From a candidate division TA06 bacterium B3_TA06 (GTDB taxonomy: Bacteria > Hydrothermota > Tepidihabitantia > B3-TA06), in the NCBI GenBank assembly GCA_005223075.1, contig NJBO01000004.1:62001-126000 (forward strand): a stretch of 64,000 nucleotides of DNA. The letters are read 5' to 3'. Position numbers and translations under genes: made by a program. Position 1 is the first letter of the stretch; every line of letters begins with the position of its first letter. Positions 1-9,776 of this stretch are shown one piece after another. Below the pieces are notes generated by a model, which made no database searches, was not told where the DNA came from, and saw only the letters and a list, made by a program, of their open reading frames with translations.

Positions 1-1
1 A

Positions 2-73
2 CACCGGGTTTGTCCTAACTGCGGATTCTACGGGGATCACGAAGTTATCATGGTGGAGCAAAAGAAAAAGTGA
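2..73 (+). CDS. rpmF: 50S ribosomal protein L32, C-terminal end (partial)
   Basis: Only the last 23 codons are inside the window. They encode a short basic tail with a CPNCG zinc-type knuckle followed by FYGDHEVI and a lysine-rich end, as in the C-terminus of bacterial L32, a large-subunit ribosomal protein. The TGA stop at 71-73 overlaps the GTG start of plsX. Linkage of rpmF to plsX is a classic bacterial arrangement and supports both calls. The 5' part lies outside the window. Confidence 0.85.
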   Translation, partial: HRVCPNCGFYGDHEVIMVEQKKK

Positions 74-1047
74 GGATCGCGCTCGACGCGATGGGGAGCG
101 ATGCTGCCCCATCCTCTGAGGTGGAAGGTGCGTTAACCGCTCTGGCAGAGGATACCGATCTTGGGGTTGTTCTTTTGGGGCTGCGGGAAGCGCTCGAGCC
201 TTTTAAAAAAAAGATAGGCGAAGCGCAGGGTCTGGCTCTCGTCGAGGTCGAGGAGGCAATCGGGATGCATGAGGCTCCCAGCGAGGCCCTTAAAACCAAA
301 GCCTACTCAAGCATCGCCAGGGGTATTGATCTGCTCAAAAGGGGCGAGGTGGACGCCTTCGTAAGTGCTGGCAACACCGGCGCGGTGATGGCCTTCTCCC
401 TCTTTACCCTGGGAAGGATCAAGGGAATACAGCGACCTGCGCTTGGAGCATCATTCCCTACCCCCAGCGGGCACACGTTCGTTTTGGACGTGGGAGCCAA
501 CGTGGAGGCCAAGCCGGTGCAGTTGAGGAACTACGCTGTCATGGGGCGTATAGTTATGGAGAAGATATTTCGCGTTCCCCAGCCTCGCGTGGGAGTAATA
601 AACGTAGGGCATGAACGCGGCAAGGGCAATCAGTTGACCCAGGAAGCCTACGGGCTTCTTGAGCAGGCTCCCATTCGTTTCATCGGCAATCTTGAGGGTT
701 CTGAGGTGTTTCGCGATAAGGCCGACGTGATAGTTACCGATGGATTCACCGGCAATGTGCTGCTTAAGGTATGTGAAGGTATGGGTGAAGCGGTGCTTTC
801 TACCCTGCATACCACAGGGAAGAAATACCGCTGGCGCAGTTGGTTTTCCAAGAAGGTATTCCGTGATTTTATAAGTGGTTTGAACTACGAGGAGTCGGGC
901 GGTGCGATCCTTTTGGGGGTAGAAGGTTCTGTGATCATCTCACATGGTCGTTCTTCTGCACATGCAATCACTAACGCCCTACGGCTTGCATCCTTTACGG
1001 TCCGCGAAGGAGTTGTTGATGCTATCAAGGAAGAGTTTAGTAATTAA
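70..1047 (+). CDS. plsX: Phosphate acyltransferase PlsX
   Basis: PlsX converts acyl-ACP to acyl-phosphate for phosphatidic acid synthesis at the membrane. The 325-residue protein is full length for the family. It opens with ALDAMGSD (the family usually has DAMGGD, so Gly is replaced by Ser) and contains MHEAPSEALKTK, VSAGNTGAVMA, LDVGANVEAKP, VTDGFTGNVLLK and a late SHGRSS motif. The GTG start at 70 overlaps the rpmF stop, which predicts translational coupling. A lipoprotein gene overlaps its 3' end in another frame. Confidence 0.96.
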   Translation: MRIALDAMGSDAAPSSEVEGALTALAEDTDLGVVLLGLREALEPFKKKIGEAQGLALVEVEEAIGMHEAPSEALKTKAYSSIARGIDLLKRGEVDAFVSAGNTGAVMAFSLFTLGRIKGIQRPALGASFPTPSGHTFVLDVGANVEAKPVQLRNYAVMGRIVMEKIFRVPQPRVGVINVGHERGKGNQLTQEAYGLLEQAPIRFIGNLEGSEVFRDKADVIVTDGFTGNVLLKVCEGMGEAVLSTLHTTGKKYRWRSWFSKKVFRDFISGLNYEESGGAILLGVEGSVIISHGRSSAHAITNALRLASFTVREGVVDAIKEEFSN

Positions 1048-2185
1048 ATCTTTTTATTTAACGTTTTTTTTGCTTTTGCTGGCAGGATGCGAAGAGGGGC
1101 CGCTTGGCTTCGAGGAGCTTGGACGTGGAGAGCTCGAAGTTCACCATTTTGTCCTTGAGCCGGATACGGTTGCAACCTTCAGTAAGCAGATTGCTCTGGG
1201 TGAGGCGACAACACTCATAGGTGGGCGCGACGACTTGACCGAGGCGCGTATCCTTATCTCGATAGACGGCCTTGATTCCATCGTTGCATTCGACTCGGTA
1301 AAGCTCCTGCTTCGACGCTACCCTGCAGATGAGATCGCTTCCTCACACGTTACCTTCAGCATCTATCCGGTTACGGCCGATTGGGATGAGATAGGTTGCA
1401 CGTGGGTTCTTGCAGATGCCTACAACAAGTGGCTTGAACTTGGAGCAGAGTTCGATGAGTCAGATTTAGTGGCAGAACTCACGGTAGCGGATGACACGGT
1501 TGAGTGGATTCTCGATCCTGACCGGCTTGAGACATATCAGCAGGGGATGATCCTCTTACCCGAAAACGAGGGTTTCTGCTACCTGGGTTCTGACGAGAAG
1601 GAGGTCTATGCCCCCTTTATCCTCGGTTTTGATGCAGATGATACCACCAGGTTCTCGTCCGTAGCTGGATCTGATTACTACGCCGCTGTTCACGACGCCA
1701 CTATACTTAAGCCGTATGAGGCTCCCTCGCCGGATACCCTTCTTGGTGCGGGATTGGCATGGAGGGTCTTCATGCATTTTTCTCTCGATACCCTGCCGCA
1801 GGATATTGATGTTACTTCCGCTGATCTGGTGGTGGAATACGAGAACTTCTTCTCGCCCGAGAATACGCTGGACTTCGTCTGTTACCGCTTGATCGATGAT
1901 TATGCGGGGCGGTTTAGCGCACTGTCATCAGCGATCGCAGGAAGGGACTCGATAGACGTTACCTCTGATTCTTTGTCGGTGTCCTTTGTTGGGGTGGCTC
2001 AGTTCTGGGTGGATGAACCAGACTCCAACTTCGGGCTCGTGCTTTCTCATTCGTTCCTGGAGGCCATCCCCTCGTTCGGCCAGGAGAAGCGTGTTCATGC
2101 TCTTGCTCGCATTACGGGTACGCCGAGGCTTGTTGTTACCTATACCGCCGTGCCTGAGACTCGTTTCCCAGGGGAGGAAAGATGA
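1019..2185 (+). CDS. Lipoprotein with DNRLRE-like beta domain
   Basis: I chose ATG 1019, inside the end of plsX, because an AAGGAG site precedes it and it gives a compact lipoprotein signal: basic start, hydrophobic run and LLAGC lipobox with Cys at residue 24. The 388-residue protein has two similar halves. Each has a stretch of the type seen in DNRLRE/CBM96-like beta domains (substituted side chains on a strand, then a VTADWDE-type segment near residue 120). It is probably anchored in the outer or inner membrane. The following barrel gene overlaps by ATGA, so the two products may work together. Function unknown. Confidence 0.72.
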   Translation: MLSRKSLVIKSFYLTFFLLLLAGCEEGPLGFEELGRGELEVHHFVLEPDTVATFSKQIALGEATTLIGGRDDLTEARILISIDGLDSIVAFDSVKLLLRRYPADEIASSHVTFSIYPVTADWDEIGCTWVLADAYNKWLELGAEFDESDLVAELTVADDTVEWILDPDRLETYQQGMILLPENEGFCYLGSDEKEVYAPFILGFDADDTTRFSSVAGSDYYAAVHDATILKPYEAPSPDTLLGAGLAWRVFMHFSLDTLPQDIDVTSADLVVEYENFFSPENTLDFVCYRLIDDYAGRFSALSSAIAGRDSIDVTSDSLSVSFVGVAQFWVDEPDSNFGLVLSHSFLEAIPSFGQEKRVHALARITGTPRLVVTYTAVPETRFPGEER

Positions 2186-3246
2186 GACGACTCCTTATCT
2201 TCCTTCTCCCGTTGGGTTCGGTGCTTTTGGCATACTCCATCTTCAACACGCACGGGTTGGGTGGCTACACCACGCCAGCTGAGTTCCTCAAGATTCCATC
2301 AAGGACCCAGACAAGCCTTGAGGTTCGCTTCACTTCGGAGTACGTCTATGCAACCGATGGTCAGGCAGGTCAGAACGCTTTCCTCGTACGCCCTGAGCGA
2401 TTCCGGTTCTACGTTCCTCTGCCGTGGCGGTTCGGCCTTGGAGCTCAGATGGCCCAGCGTTTCAATCTTGATTTTTATGTAGAGAGCGACTCTGCTCGTT
2501 CGGCAGATTATACCCTTATCCGCAGGGTTAAGGGACGGGGCGGGATCGAGGGACTAAGGCTCTCGCTTGACAAGGGCTTCTACGATATCGCCTATCTTGG
2601 AGTCGGATACGAACGGTTGTTCGGCGGAGCCTGGGAGCGCTGGGATTCTGAGATCGTGGAGCTTGGTGAAATGACGGTTGACTCTCTTCTTTATTATTTT
2701 GGCGGCAACGGTGTGTGGGGAATGGCAGGATTCAAGCTGGGACCTCTACAGCTTCGCGGCTTCTACGGATACCCTCTTGATCTTGGGGTAACCACCGAGG
2801 TGCAGACCTCCCGCGATACCACGGTCGTTGATTCGGCTTCATACACCCCGCCTGCGGAGTTTGGAGGAATACTTGCTTACTCCGCAAACAAGCTGGAGCT
2901 GGGACTGGCGTATATCCAGCAGAAAGCAAGCGATCCTGGCTCTCTCTCCTTTATTACAGGGCATCTTGTTGAGGTCAACGGTGGTTGGGAGCTTAAACCG
3001 TTCATTTTAACTGGCAAGGCCGGATGGAAGAGCTGGTACGTGGAGTCCGCAGGTGGTTCACCTATACGCGACATCTACCTCGGTATAGGAACGCGCATAC
3101 CTATCGAGTCTTACGGTTATGGAATCCTCGAGCTGTCTGGTGGATTACGAGAGGCAGGAGCAATCTCGGAGTATCATGTTGAACTACGCGCAGGCCTTGA
3201 GTTCAGGGAGCTATGGAAGAAGCGTGAGAGGATGTGGGGTGGTTAG
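2182..3246 (+). CDS. Outer-membrane beta-barrel protein
   Basis: The 354-residue product has an N-terminal signal (MRRLLIFLLPLGSVLLAYS). Alternating aromatic and polar strands with Gly-rich turns then run to the end, typical of an outer-membrane barrel. The start overlaps the upstream lipoprotein stop (ATGA at 2182-2185). No specific family is recognised. The paired lipoprotein suggests a two-part envelope complex. The 3' end overlaps the start of the yggS-like gene by 8 nt. Confidence 0.68.
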   Translation: MRRLLIFLLPLGSVLLAYSIFNTHGLGGYTTPAEFLKIPSRTQTSLEVRFTSEYVYATDGQAGQNAFLVRPERFRFYVPLPWRFGLGAQMAQRFNLDFYVESDSARSADYTLIRRVKGRGGIEGLRLSLDKGFYDIAYLGVGYERLFGGAWERWDSEIVELGEMTVDSLLYYFGGNGVWGMAGFKLGPLQLRGFYGYPLDLGVTTEVQTSRDTTVVDSASYTPPAEFGGILAYSANKLELGLAYIQQKASDPGSLSFITGHLVEVNGGWELKPFILTGKAGWKSWYVESAGGSPIRDIYLGIGTRIPIESYGYGILELSGGLREAGAISEYHVELRAGLEFRELWKKRERMWGG

Positions 3247-3928
3247 CGCGAATCTGGCGAAAGTAAGACAACGTATCGCCGCGGCCTGTGAACGTGGGGG
3301 ACGCGACCCTGAGGAAGTAAAGATAGTTGCAGTTACCAAGACCCATCCGGTTGAGGTTGTACGCGAAGCTATCGCCGCCGGTATCAACATAATAGGGGAG
3401 AACCGCGTCCAAGAGGCAGAGGCGAAATATAAAAAGATCGATGCAGACATCGAGTGGCATCTGGTTGGTCATCTGCAGCGCAACAAGGTGCGCAAGGCGC
3501 TTTCGATATTTTCTATGATCCACAGCCTTGATTCACTGCGGTTGGCTGCCGAGATAGAGAAAGAAAGCACAAAGCTGGACAAACTGACACCCTGTCTTAT
3601 AGAGGTTAACACCTCTGCAGAAGAGACCAAGTTCGGCGTGGCTCCGGATGAACTGGCCGGGCTGGTTGCAGAGGTTCTGAATCTGGAGCATATCAAGCTG
3701 GTAGGCTTGATGACGATTGGTCCTCTAACAGAGGACAAGGACAGAATAAGGCGCAGCTTCGTGCTTTTGCGCGAGCTGCGTGACCGGGCCGAGAGCGTCT
3801 TCGGTTGCTATCTGCCGCATCTTTCGATGGGTATGAGCGAGGATTTCGAGATCGCGGTTCAGGAAGGCGCCACGATGCTCAGGCTCGGCCGGGTATTGTT
3901 CGGCCCGCGACAAAGCTTTGGGGCTTGA
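3239..3928 (+). CDS. YggS/PLPBP family pyridoxal-phosphate homeostasis protein
   Basis: This family binds PLP without catalysing a known reaction and buffers vitamin B6 and amino-acid pools in the cytoplasm. The product contains VAVTKTHP with the predicted PLP lysine at residue 34, then IIGENRVQE, WHLVGHLQRNK, IHSLDS, VNTSAEETKFG, GLMTIGP and LSMGMSEDFE, all typical of the family. A GTG at 3239 with an upstream GAGAGG gives 229 residues, the usual length. An in-frame ATG farther upstream (3119) would lie deep inside the barrel gene and is not favoured. The stop codon lies within the tRNA-Phe promoter. Confidence 0.93.
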   Translation: MVSANLAKVRQRIAAACERGGRDPEEVKIVAVTKTHPVEVVREAIAAGINIIGENRVQEAEAKYKKIDADIEWHLVGHLQRNKVRKALSIFSMIHSLDSLRLAAEIEKESTKLDKLTPCLIEVNTSAEETKFGVAPDELAGLVAEVLNLEHIKLVGLMTIGPLTEDKDRIRRSFVLLRELRDRAESVFGCYLPHLSMGMSEDFEIAVQEGATMLRLGRVLFGPRQSFGA

Positions 3929-3953
3929 CAATGCCTGGTAAAATCAGTATATT
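3925..3953 (+). promoter_or_regulatory. Promoter of tRNA-Phe
   Basis: TTGACA at 3925-3930 and TATATT at 3948-3953 are separated by 17 bp, and the tRNA begins 11 nt after the -10. The -35 box overlaps the stop codon of the yggS-like gene. Confidence 0.75.
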
Positions 3954-3964
3954 CTGAGCTTGTA

Positions 3965-4037
3965 GCCGGGGTAGCTCAGTTGGTAGAGCACGGGTCTGAA
4001 AAACCCGGTGTCCGCAGTTCGATTCTGCGCTCCGGCA
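3965..4037 (+). tRNA. tRNA-Phe (GAA)
   Basis: A full cloverleaf is visible. The acceptor GCCGGGG pairs with CTCCGGC (one G-T pair), there is a D-loop AGCTCAGTTGGTAGAGC, and the anticodon stem CGGGT/ACCCG encloses loop CTGAAAA with anticodon GAA. The T-arm contains GTTCGATTC, and the discriminator is A. CCA is not encoded. Confidence 0.97.
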
Positions 4038-4040
4038 TGC

Positions 4041-4068
4041 TTGACAAGGCCTAGAAAGAGTGTATAGT
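4041..4068 (+). promoter_or_regulatory. Promoter of the FlgD-Ig/PorV/TPR operon
   Basis: TTGACA at 4041-4046, 16-bp spacer, TATAGT at 4063-4068. It lies directly after tRNA-Phe and about 50 nt before the ATG of the first gene of the envelope operon. Confidence 0.72.
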
Positions 4069-4121
4069 TATACAAAGAAGTGAAAAGAAGTCAAACAAAC
4101 CTAAGCCCAAGGAGGGAAATA

Positions 4122-5747
4122 ATGAAGAAGGTAGCCCTTCTGACTGTCCTTCTTGTTGTGGCCGCAAGTGCAGCCATTACAATTACTTTTCCAGGCGGAG
4201 AGCCTACCACCGTAGGTATTCCGGTTAGGGTAGTCATCACGTCGGACGCAGTGGATAATGTCGATCTATTTGTTAATCCAGGGCAAAAAACGTGGGCTTA
4301 TCCTACTGAAGTTGATCTTACTCAAACAGGCCCCACTACTTTTGAGTATGACGACGACATAGAAATTACTCACCCCGGTACTAACATTACTCTTTATGCC
4401 AGCAAAGGTGCAGAACATGGAGAATCATCACCGTTTACAGTGGTTGAAGGTGCTGCTGCTAAGTGGCAGATTATTGCCCCTGGTGAAACTGCCGATCCTG
4501 GAAACGCCACCAACCCTGAGGGTAAGACCGGCACGGCATCAGTAACAGCCGGTGAAGACGGAAACTATAATATTCAAGTCTGTGACAAGTGGAGCAATAT
4601 CGTAAGTTCCACGCTTACACCTGTTGTATCCTGCACCGATAGCTTTGCCGATCTGGGCACCCCGGCAATCGGCCTCAACATGTTCAAGCTTCGTGAGGCA
4701 AAAAACCAGCAGACCATTACCGTAACCGGCGGCGGCTTGGCACAAGATTTTGCCAAGGTGAAGGTCAATCCTTGTGAAGCAACCCAGCTTCTCCTTTTAT
4801 GCCCTGGTGAGAATTCCCTGCCAGGTGATAATGCAACGTCAGGTTACCCGGGCAAATACGGTGAGCCAGTGGATGCATTCCTCGGAAGTCTTTATCTTGT
4901 TGAAATCCGAGCGGTTGACGATTGCTGGAATCAGGCAGATTATGACGATCCTGACGTGAATGTATTTGCAGGTACGGAGAATCTCACGGCGGCGCAACAG
5001 TATGGTATAGACAATGGTACGACAGGCAAGATAGTTGATGTAGTCTTCAAGGAAGTCAACCGTCAAGGTGAATGGATCGATGCGATAGGTTTGTTAGGAT
5101 TACGGACCGACTACTCGACAAAGGTAGTAGTGCAGCCAGGTATCGACTCACTCCTGACTTACTTCGTCCCCCCCACGGTGCCCGTGGGTGTTCATGCAGA
5201 TCTGTACGCCAAGGCCTACGTGGCTGGTGATCCGTTGGAGTTCGGTTACGCCTATCCGACTCTAATTGAAGGGCCTGCAGAACATTTCCATCTGTCAGAT
5301 ACGGTGATTAAAATCGACGAAGGCGTAGGCAGTATTGAAGCCTGGGCAGACACAGTTGGCACTTATGTTGTTGAGGTCACTGCAGGTGCTCAAGTTAAGA
5401 CCGCCGTGTTGACCGTTGAGGAACGTCCCGGCGTCACCGTGATCCCAAATCCGTTCAAATACAGTGCCCATGGCGACATTCCGATCAAATTCAGCTACAA
5501 GGTAGCCGAGCAGAATGCTGCTGAGGTTCTGCTCTTGATCGCCGATCCGTACGGCAACATAGTCTATAAGGCGACCTATGAAAAGGGCGCTCCTGAAGCC
5601 GATGCCGGTACACAGGAGATTTTCTGGGACCGCACGAACAGCAAAGGCAACAGGATCGCCAGCGGGATGTATCAGGCGGTAGTTAAGATTACGCTTACGA
5701 ATCTCAGCACCGAGACTTTGAAGAAAAACTTCATAGTGATCTGGTAG
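4122..5747 (+). CDS. Secreted protein with C-terminal FlgD-type Ig domain
   Basis: The ATG at 4122 follows AAGGAGG at 4109-4115 and begins a clear signal peptide (MKKVALLTVLLVVAASAA). The 541-residue product is rich in beta-strand Ig-like segments. It ends with a FlgD-Ig module (about residues 440-541): VIPNPFKY, then FSYKV, a DPYGNIVYK strand, WDRTNSKGNRIASGMY and a final strand. This module is common at the C-termini of surface proteins in FCB candidate phyla. It is the first gene of an operon with a PorV-like barrel and TPR proteins. The substrate or partner is unknown. Confidence 0.8.
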   Translation: MKKVALLTVLLVVAASAAITITFPGGEPTTVGIPVRVVITSDAVDNVDLFVNPGQKTWAYPTEVDLTQTGPTTFEYDDDIEITHPGTNITLYASKGAEHGESSPFTVVEGAAAKWQIIAPGETADPGNATNPEGKTGTASVTAGEDGNYNIQVCDKWSNIVSSTLTPVVSCTDSFADLGTPAIGLNMFKLREAKNQQTITVTGGGLAQDFAKVKVNPCEATQLLLLCPGENSLPGDNATSGYPGKYGEPVDAFLGSLYLVEIRAVDDCWNQADYDDPDVNVFAGTENLTAAQQYGIDNGTTGKIVDVVFKEVNRQGEWIDAIGLLGLRTDYSTKVVVQPGIDSLLTYFVPPTVPVGVHADLYAKAYVAGDPLEFGYAYPTLIEGPAEHFHLSDTVIKIDEGVGSIEAWADTVGTYVVEVTAGAQVKTAVLTVEERPGVTVIPNPFKYSAHGDIPIKFSYKVAEQNAAEVLLLIADPYGNIVYKATYEKGAPEADAGTQEIFWDRTNSKGNRIASGMYQAVVKITLTNLSTETLKKNFIVIW

Positions 5748-5758
5748 GTCAGGAGGCA

Positions 5759-7081
5759 ATGATGAAAGCAAGACACGTATTTCTAGCACTTACACTGGTT
5801 GTAGGGCTTGCGTTTGCCCAGGCATCTGTGGAAGGATCGGGCGGCCAGGGTGCTATGCTATTTGAGGCCGGCGGCAGCGCCCGTTCGCTGGCTATGGGGC
5901 AGGCCTATACGGCGATCGCCGATCAGGGCGAAGCCGTACTCTACAACCCGGCAGGTCTGGGGCAGATCCACTCGGCAAAGCTCTCGCTCTTAGGTGGGAC
6001 CCTCTACGGAAACACTTACCAGAGTGTGTTGGCCTACAACATGCCCTGGGCCACCTATGGGACGTTTGGGCTGGCCTATGCGGGAGCCTTTGGTGCCCTT
6101 GAGGAGACGATAGCTCCGGACGGGACCAACATCGCCGCCGAAGACGGAATGAGTAACTCCGGCGTGATGATCAGCTACGCCAAGAAGTTCAGTGCCTTCA
6201 GTGTGGGACTTGCCCCCAAGATTCTCTTCAGCAGGCTTTCTGATGAGCAGGCGCTTGCCTTTGACGTAGACGTCGGGTTCATGCTCTACCCGCTCAGCCC
6301 CATCCTCGCCAAGAAACCCACCAGCTCCCTTCCATACGACCTGCTTACTTTGGGTGTTGCTGCCAAGAATCTTCTGGCAGCTACCATGGACTACACGGGC
6401 AGCGGCATGGAGCCTGCGAACCCGCGTATCGTCCGTGCCGGACTGGGGATCAGGCTGCTTGACAACCGCGTGAAACTGGCCTCAGACATCTCCTACACAC
6501 TCGATGATAACGAAGTCTTCGGCTGGTATGAAGGCCTTGAGGTATATCCGGCAAGGCTCCTGGCTCTGCGTGCCGGTATCAACCACAACTTCTTTAGCTT
6601 CGGGCTTGGTGTCAATACCGATCTTTCACGCAGCGTGGCGCTTGAGGTTGACTATGCCTTCATGATGAATTACGCGAGTGAGTTCCTGCTCGAACCTATC
6701 CATAAGGTATCTTTAAACCTGAACTTGAAGAGCGTTGCCGGACTATGGCTTGCTTCTCGTCCTGTTGAGCTTAACTCCCCGGCCGACTACGCGGAGATTA
6801 GTGTTAATGGAGCGGCCCAGTTCAAGGGACGCATCAAGCGTTGGGTTTTCGAGATCAAGGACGCCGGCGGAAACGTCGTTTATCGAAAAGCCCAGGACGT
6901 CTACGGTGAGATCGATGAGTTGCCTTCAAAGTTTACCTGGAACGGCGTTAACAGCATCCGCGGTGGTCAGGTTGATAAAGGTACATACTACTATCAGATT
7001 ACGATCACCGATAAACTCGGGGACAAGATAGTCTATGAAGGGCTTCTCCTCAAGGTAGACTGGAAAGGCGTAAGGAGATAG
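5759..7081 (+). CDS. PorV/UPF0164-like outer-membrane barrel with FlgD-Ig tail
   Basis: A signal peptide (residues 1-20) is followed by the family signature: GGSARSLAMGQAYTAIAD and YNPAGLG near residues 37-62. PorV-type proteins are outer-membrane barrels that shuttle type IX cargo in Bacteroidetes; applying that role here is inference. Residues about 345-440 form a FlgD-like Ig module (FEIKDAGGNVVYRK, FTWNGVN, KGTYYYQITITD). That is an unusual addition to the barrel and resembles the tail of the upstream gene. AGGAGG precedes the ATG-ATG start. It lies 11 nt after the upstream gene and 4 nt before the TPR gene. Confidence 0.82.
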   Translation: MMKARHVFLALTLVVGLAFAQASVEGSGGQGAMLFEAGGSARSLAMGQAYTAIADQGEAVLYNPAGLGQIHSAKLSLLGGTLYGNTYQSVLAYNMPWATYGTFGLAYAGAFGALEETIAPDGTNIAAEDGMSNSGVMISYAKKFSAFSVGLAPKILFSRLSDEQALAFDVDVGFMLYPLSPILAKKPTSSLPYDLLTLGVAAKNLLAATMDYTGSGMEPANPRIVRAGLGIRLLDNRVKLASDISYTLDDNEVFGWYEGLEVYPARLLALRAGINHNFFSFGLGVNTDLSRSVALEVDYAFMMNYASEFLLEPIHKVSLNLNLKSVAGLWLASRPVELNSPADYAEISVNGAAQFKGRIKRWVFEIKDAGGNVVYRKAQDVYGEIDELPSKFTWNGVNSIRGGQVDKGTYYYQITITDKLGDKIVYEGLLLKVDWKGVRR

Positions 7082-7085
7082 GAAA

Positions 7086-9776
7086 ATGAAGAAGCTAGTA
7101 GCCTTCCTCGCGATCCTCGTCGTTGTCGGTGGGCTCTTCGCAGACAAGTTCATGGACGACTATGAGGCTGCGGAGCGTCTGCTTACTCAGAAGAATTATG
7201 AGCAGGCCTACAGATTCTACAACGGTCTTATACGAGAGTCCGCCTCCCGCGGTTTTGCCGCCGAGATAAAGTATCGTACCACTCAATGTGCCTATAACCT
7301 CGGGCGTTTCGAGGTGGCGATCTCGCTTCTGGAAAAGATTCTGAATGAGGATATCCCCGCAGATGCTCGTTACGCTTATCTTGAGCCGCAGGTGAAGTTC
7401 TCCCTGGGGTTGTGCTACTTCCAGATAGGAGAGGACCAGCGAGCTCAGCGATATCTGGATGAGGCAGCAGAGCTGGGCGGAATGGGGATCGCGGATTACC
7501 TTATCCGCATGGACTATAAGACGGCTTACGATCACCTCAAGGATAAAGAGTATCCGGTTGATAAGCTTTTCCTTGCTCGCAGCCTCATAAACTCCAGGGA
7601 CCCTGAGTTTTCCAGCGACATCCGGTTCATTCTTACCCAGCTTTCCGAGGATGTTGCCCTTGAGGAACTCGTTGACTTCAGCCGGGCGGAGATGCAGTTC
7701 TTCGACCAGGATTATGCCACATCAAAGCACGTCTTCCGCGACTTCATGACCAAGTATCCGCAGACAGCGCTTAGACCTTATGCTGAGTATTACCTTGCTT
7801 GTTCCTACTTCCACGATGGTGAGCACCGCTATGCTATTGACCTTTTAGGTAAACTCACCGATCCCAACACCAATCGTGTGCTTGCAGCTCATGCCTTCTT
7901 TATACGCGGCGAGGCCTATAAGGAACTTGAGTTACCCGACAGCGCTATCTCCTCGTTCGAGAACGCCAGAATCGTTGCCCCAAACTCGATGGTCGACTTC
8001 TACACCACCTACAGGCTCTACGAGATCTACCGAGAAGAATACAAAGAGAAGGGGGATGAGGTTGCTCTGTCAATGGCCAAGCGAGAGGCTAAGCGGATGG
8101 GAGAGATAGCCCTTCGCGGGCGCGAGATGCGCCATATGGAGAATCTTTCCCGCTACGTGCGCGGCAACATCGAGTTTGATCAGAATCAATACACTGAGGC
8201 CCTCAACTACTACCGCGAAGTGACCATCAACGCACCCTCACCTGACTATGCCACTGAAGAGGAACTCTTGGTCTATGAGGCGGCAATGACCATGGAACTT
8301 TTGGCACTCAACAGGCAGGATAATCGTGAAAGCTACAACGCGGCGATGACCATGCCTTACACTTACTTCACGATATTCAAGCGGGATTCGGTTGCTCTTG
8401 ACTACGGCGGTGACTTGCGAGCGTATCTCCTCTACAACCAGGCCGATGCAACATACTACTCATCTTACGTGCGTGGGGAGATCCGTAACACAAAGAGGCG
8501 CGAGCAAGCACGAGAGAAGTACCAGGAGATCCTTGATAAGTATCCTGATTCCTATATGAGTACCTTGGTCAAGGTTGCTCTGGCATGGTATAAGCTTGAG
8601 GCAGGAGAGGGCTACTACGATGCTGCGCTTGCGGAGTTTGATGCCCTTACTAATCGTGATAGCCCCACCGCTACCACCAAGACGGACGCTTTAGTTCTTG
8701 CGGCTTACGGACAGGCACTTGCTTACTTCTATAAAGGCGACTTTGGAAACGCCGGCGCGTGGTTCCTGAACGAAGAGGAGTACCGCAACGGGCTTAGGGT
8801 GACGGTGAACCGCGAGGATGCCAGTGAACACGTGCGTTACAACGAGATCGCAGATAGCCTTATAGACCGCAGTCTCTACTGGCGTGCTACCTGTTTTGAA
8901 GCGCTCAATGCGTACGGTGATGCGTTGGATATCTATCAGCATATCGCAGATGCCTACCCTGATCGCGAGAAGGCGGGAGACGCCTGGCGGAAGATTATAG
9001 AGTTCAATCTCCGTGGAGGCAGGGTTGATGACGCGGTTTCTGCAACCGAAGAAGTGAAGAGCAGGATGACTGTGAATCCCAGGGTCTACAAGGAAACCTA
9101 TGGATACGGATTGGCGTCTTTGTTCGATCACTACCAGCGCGCAGGTGATGAGGCTACAGCCGAGGTCTACGCTAAGAAACTTGTGAGCGAGCTGGGTACT
9201 ACTGAGCCTATTGAAGGGCTTTACTACAGACAGGCCATGGAAGATACCAGCGTCGCGAATATCGGCGATCTGCGGGTGAGGATAGAGATGATACGGGCGC
9301 GTAATCCACGTAGCACCTACCTGCCTGACCCCTTGTTCCTCCTGAGCCTGCTTCTTATTGAGGATGAAAGCTTCGATGAGGCCAAGGAGGTTCTGGTCGA
9401 ACTCAAGAACTGGCCTGACATCTCGGCCACCAGAGACAGGATGCCCGATATCTCCTATCAGCTCGCAAGGGTACATTTCCAGACAGAGAAGTACGAGGAT
9501 GCAATCACTGGGTTCGAGTCGTGGACGCGATACTACGAGAGGGGTGAAACCGCGCGGACTGATCTTGCCCCGTTCGTTTACTACTTCCTCGGTTTGTCCT
9601 ACTTTAACCTGGGAGAGGGGGTTGAAGGAAAACCTCAGGTTCGTATCGACCACTACCGTAGGGCCTTGAAAAGCTTCGAGGTCATTAAGGAAAGCTACTC
9701 CGACAGTGATTTCTACACGGACAACGCGGAGACGGTAGATCGGTTTATCTCGCAATGCAAGAGAAATATCCACTAG
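7086..9776 (+). CDS. Large secreted TPR protein
   Basis: The 896-residue product has a signal peptide (MKKLVAFLAILVVVGGLFA), then TPR-like helix pairs over almost its whole length. Recurrent patterns include A..LL..KNYEQAYRFYNGLI, YAEYYLACSYFHDGEHRYAI and ISYQLARVHFQTEKYEDAI. It is probably periplasmic or attached to the outer membrane and acts as a scaffold. It is the third gene of the operon starting at 4122, and its 3' end overlaps the next TPR gene by 22 nt. TPR proteins next to a TonB/Tol-type motor recall CpoB/YbgF, but no orthology is claimed. Confidence 0.8.
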   Translation: MKKLVAFLAILVVVGGLFADKFMDDYEAAERLLTQKNYEQAYRFYNGLIRESASRGFAAEIKYRTTQCAYNLGRFEVAISLLEKILNEDIPADARYAYLEPQVKFSLGLCYFQIGEDQRAQRYLDEAAELGGMGIADYLIRMDYKTAYDHLKDKEYPVDKLFLARSLINSRDPEFSSDIRFILTQLSEDVALEELVDFSRAEMQFFDQDYATSKHVFRDFMTKYPQTALRPYAEYYLACSYFHDGEHRYAIDLLGKLTDPNTNRVLAAHAFFIRGEAYKELELPDSAISSFENARIVAPNSMVDFYTTYRLYEIYREEYKEKGDEVALSMAKREAKRMGEIALRGREMRHMENLSRYVRGNIEFDQNQYTEALNYYREVTINAPSPDYATEEELLVYEAAMTMELLALNRQDNRESYNAAMTMPYTYFTIFKRDSVALDYGGDLRAYLLYNQADATYYSSYVRGEIRNTKRREQAREKYQEILDKYPDSYMSTLVKVALAWYKLEAGEGYYDAALAEFDALTNRDSPTATTKTDALVLAAYGQALAYFYKGDFGNAGAWFLNEEEYRNGLRVTVNREDASEHVRYNEIADSLIDRSLYWRATCFEALNAYGDALDIYQHIADAYPDREKAGDAWRKIIEFNLRGGRVDDAVSATEEVKSRMTVNPRVYKETYGYGLASLFDHYQRAGDEATAEVYAKKLVSELGTTEPIEGLYYRQAMEDTSVANIGDLRVRIEMIRARNPRSTYLPDPLFLLSLLLIEDESFDEAKEVLVELKNWPDISATRDRMPDISYQLARVHFQTEKYEDAITGFESWTRYYERGETARTDLAPFVYYFLGLSYFNLGEGVEGKPQVRIDHYRRALKSFEVIKESYSDSDFYTDNAETVDRFISQCKRNIH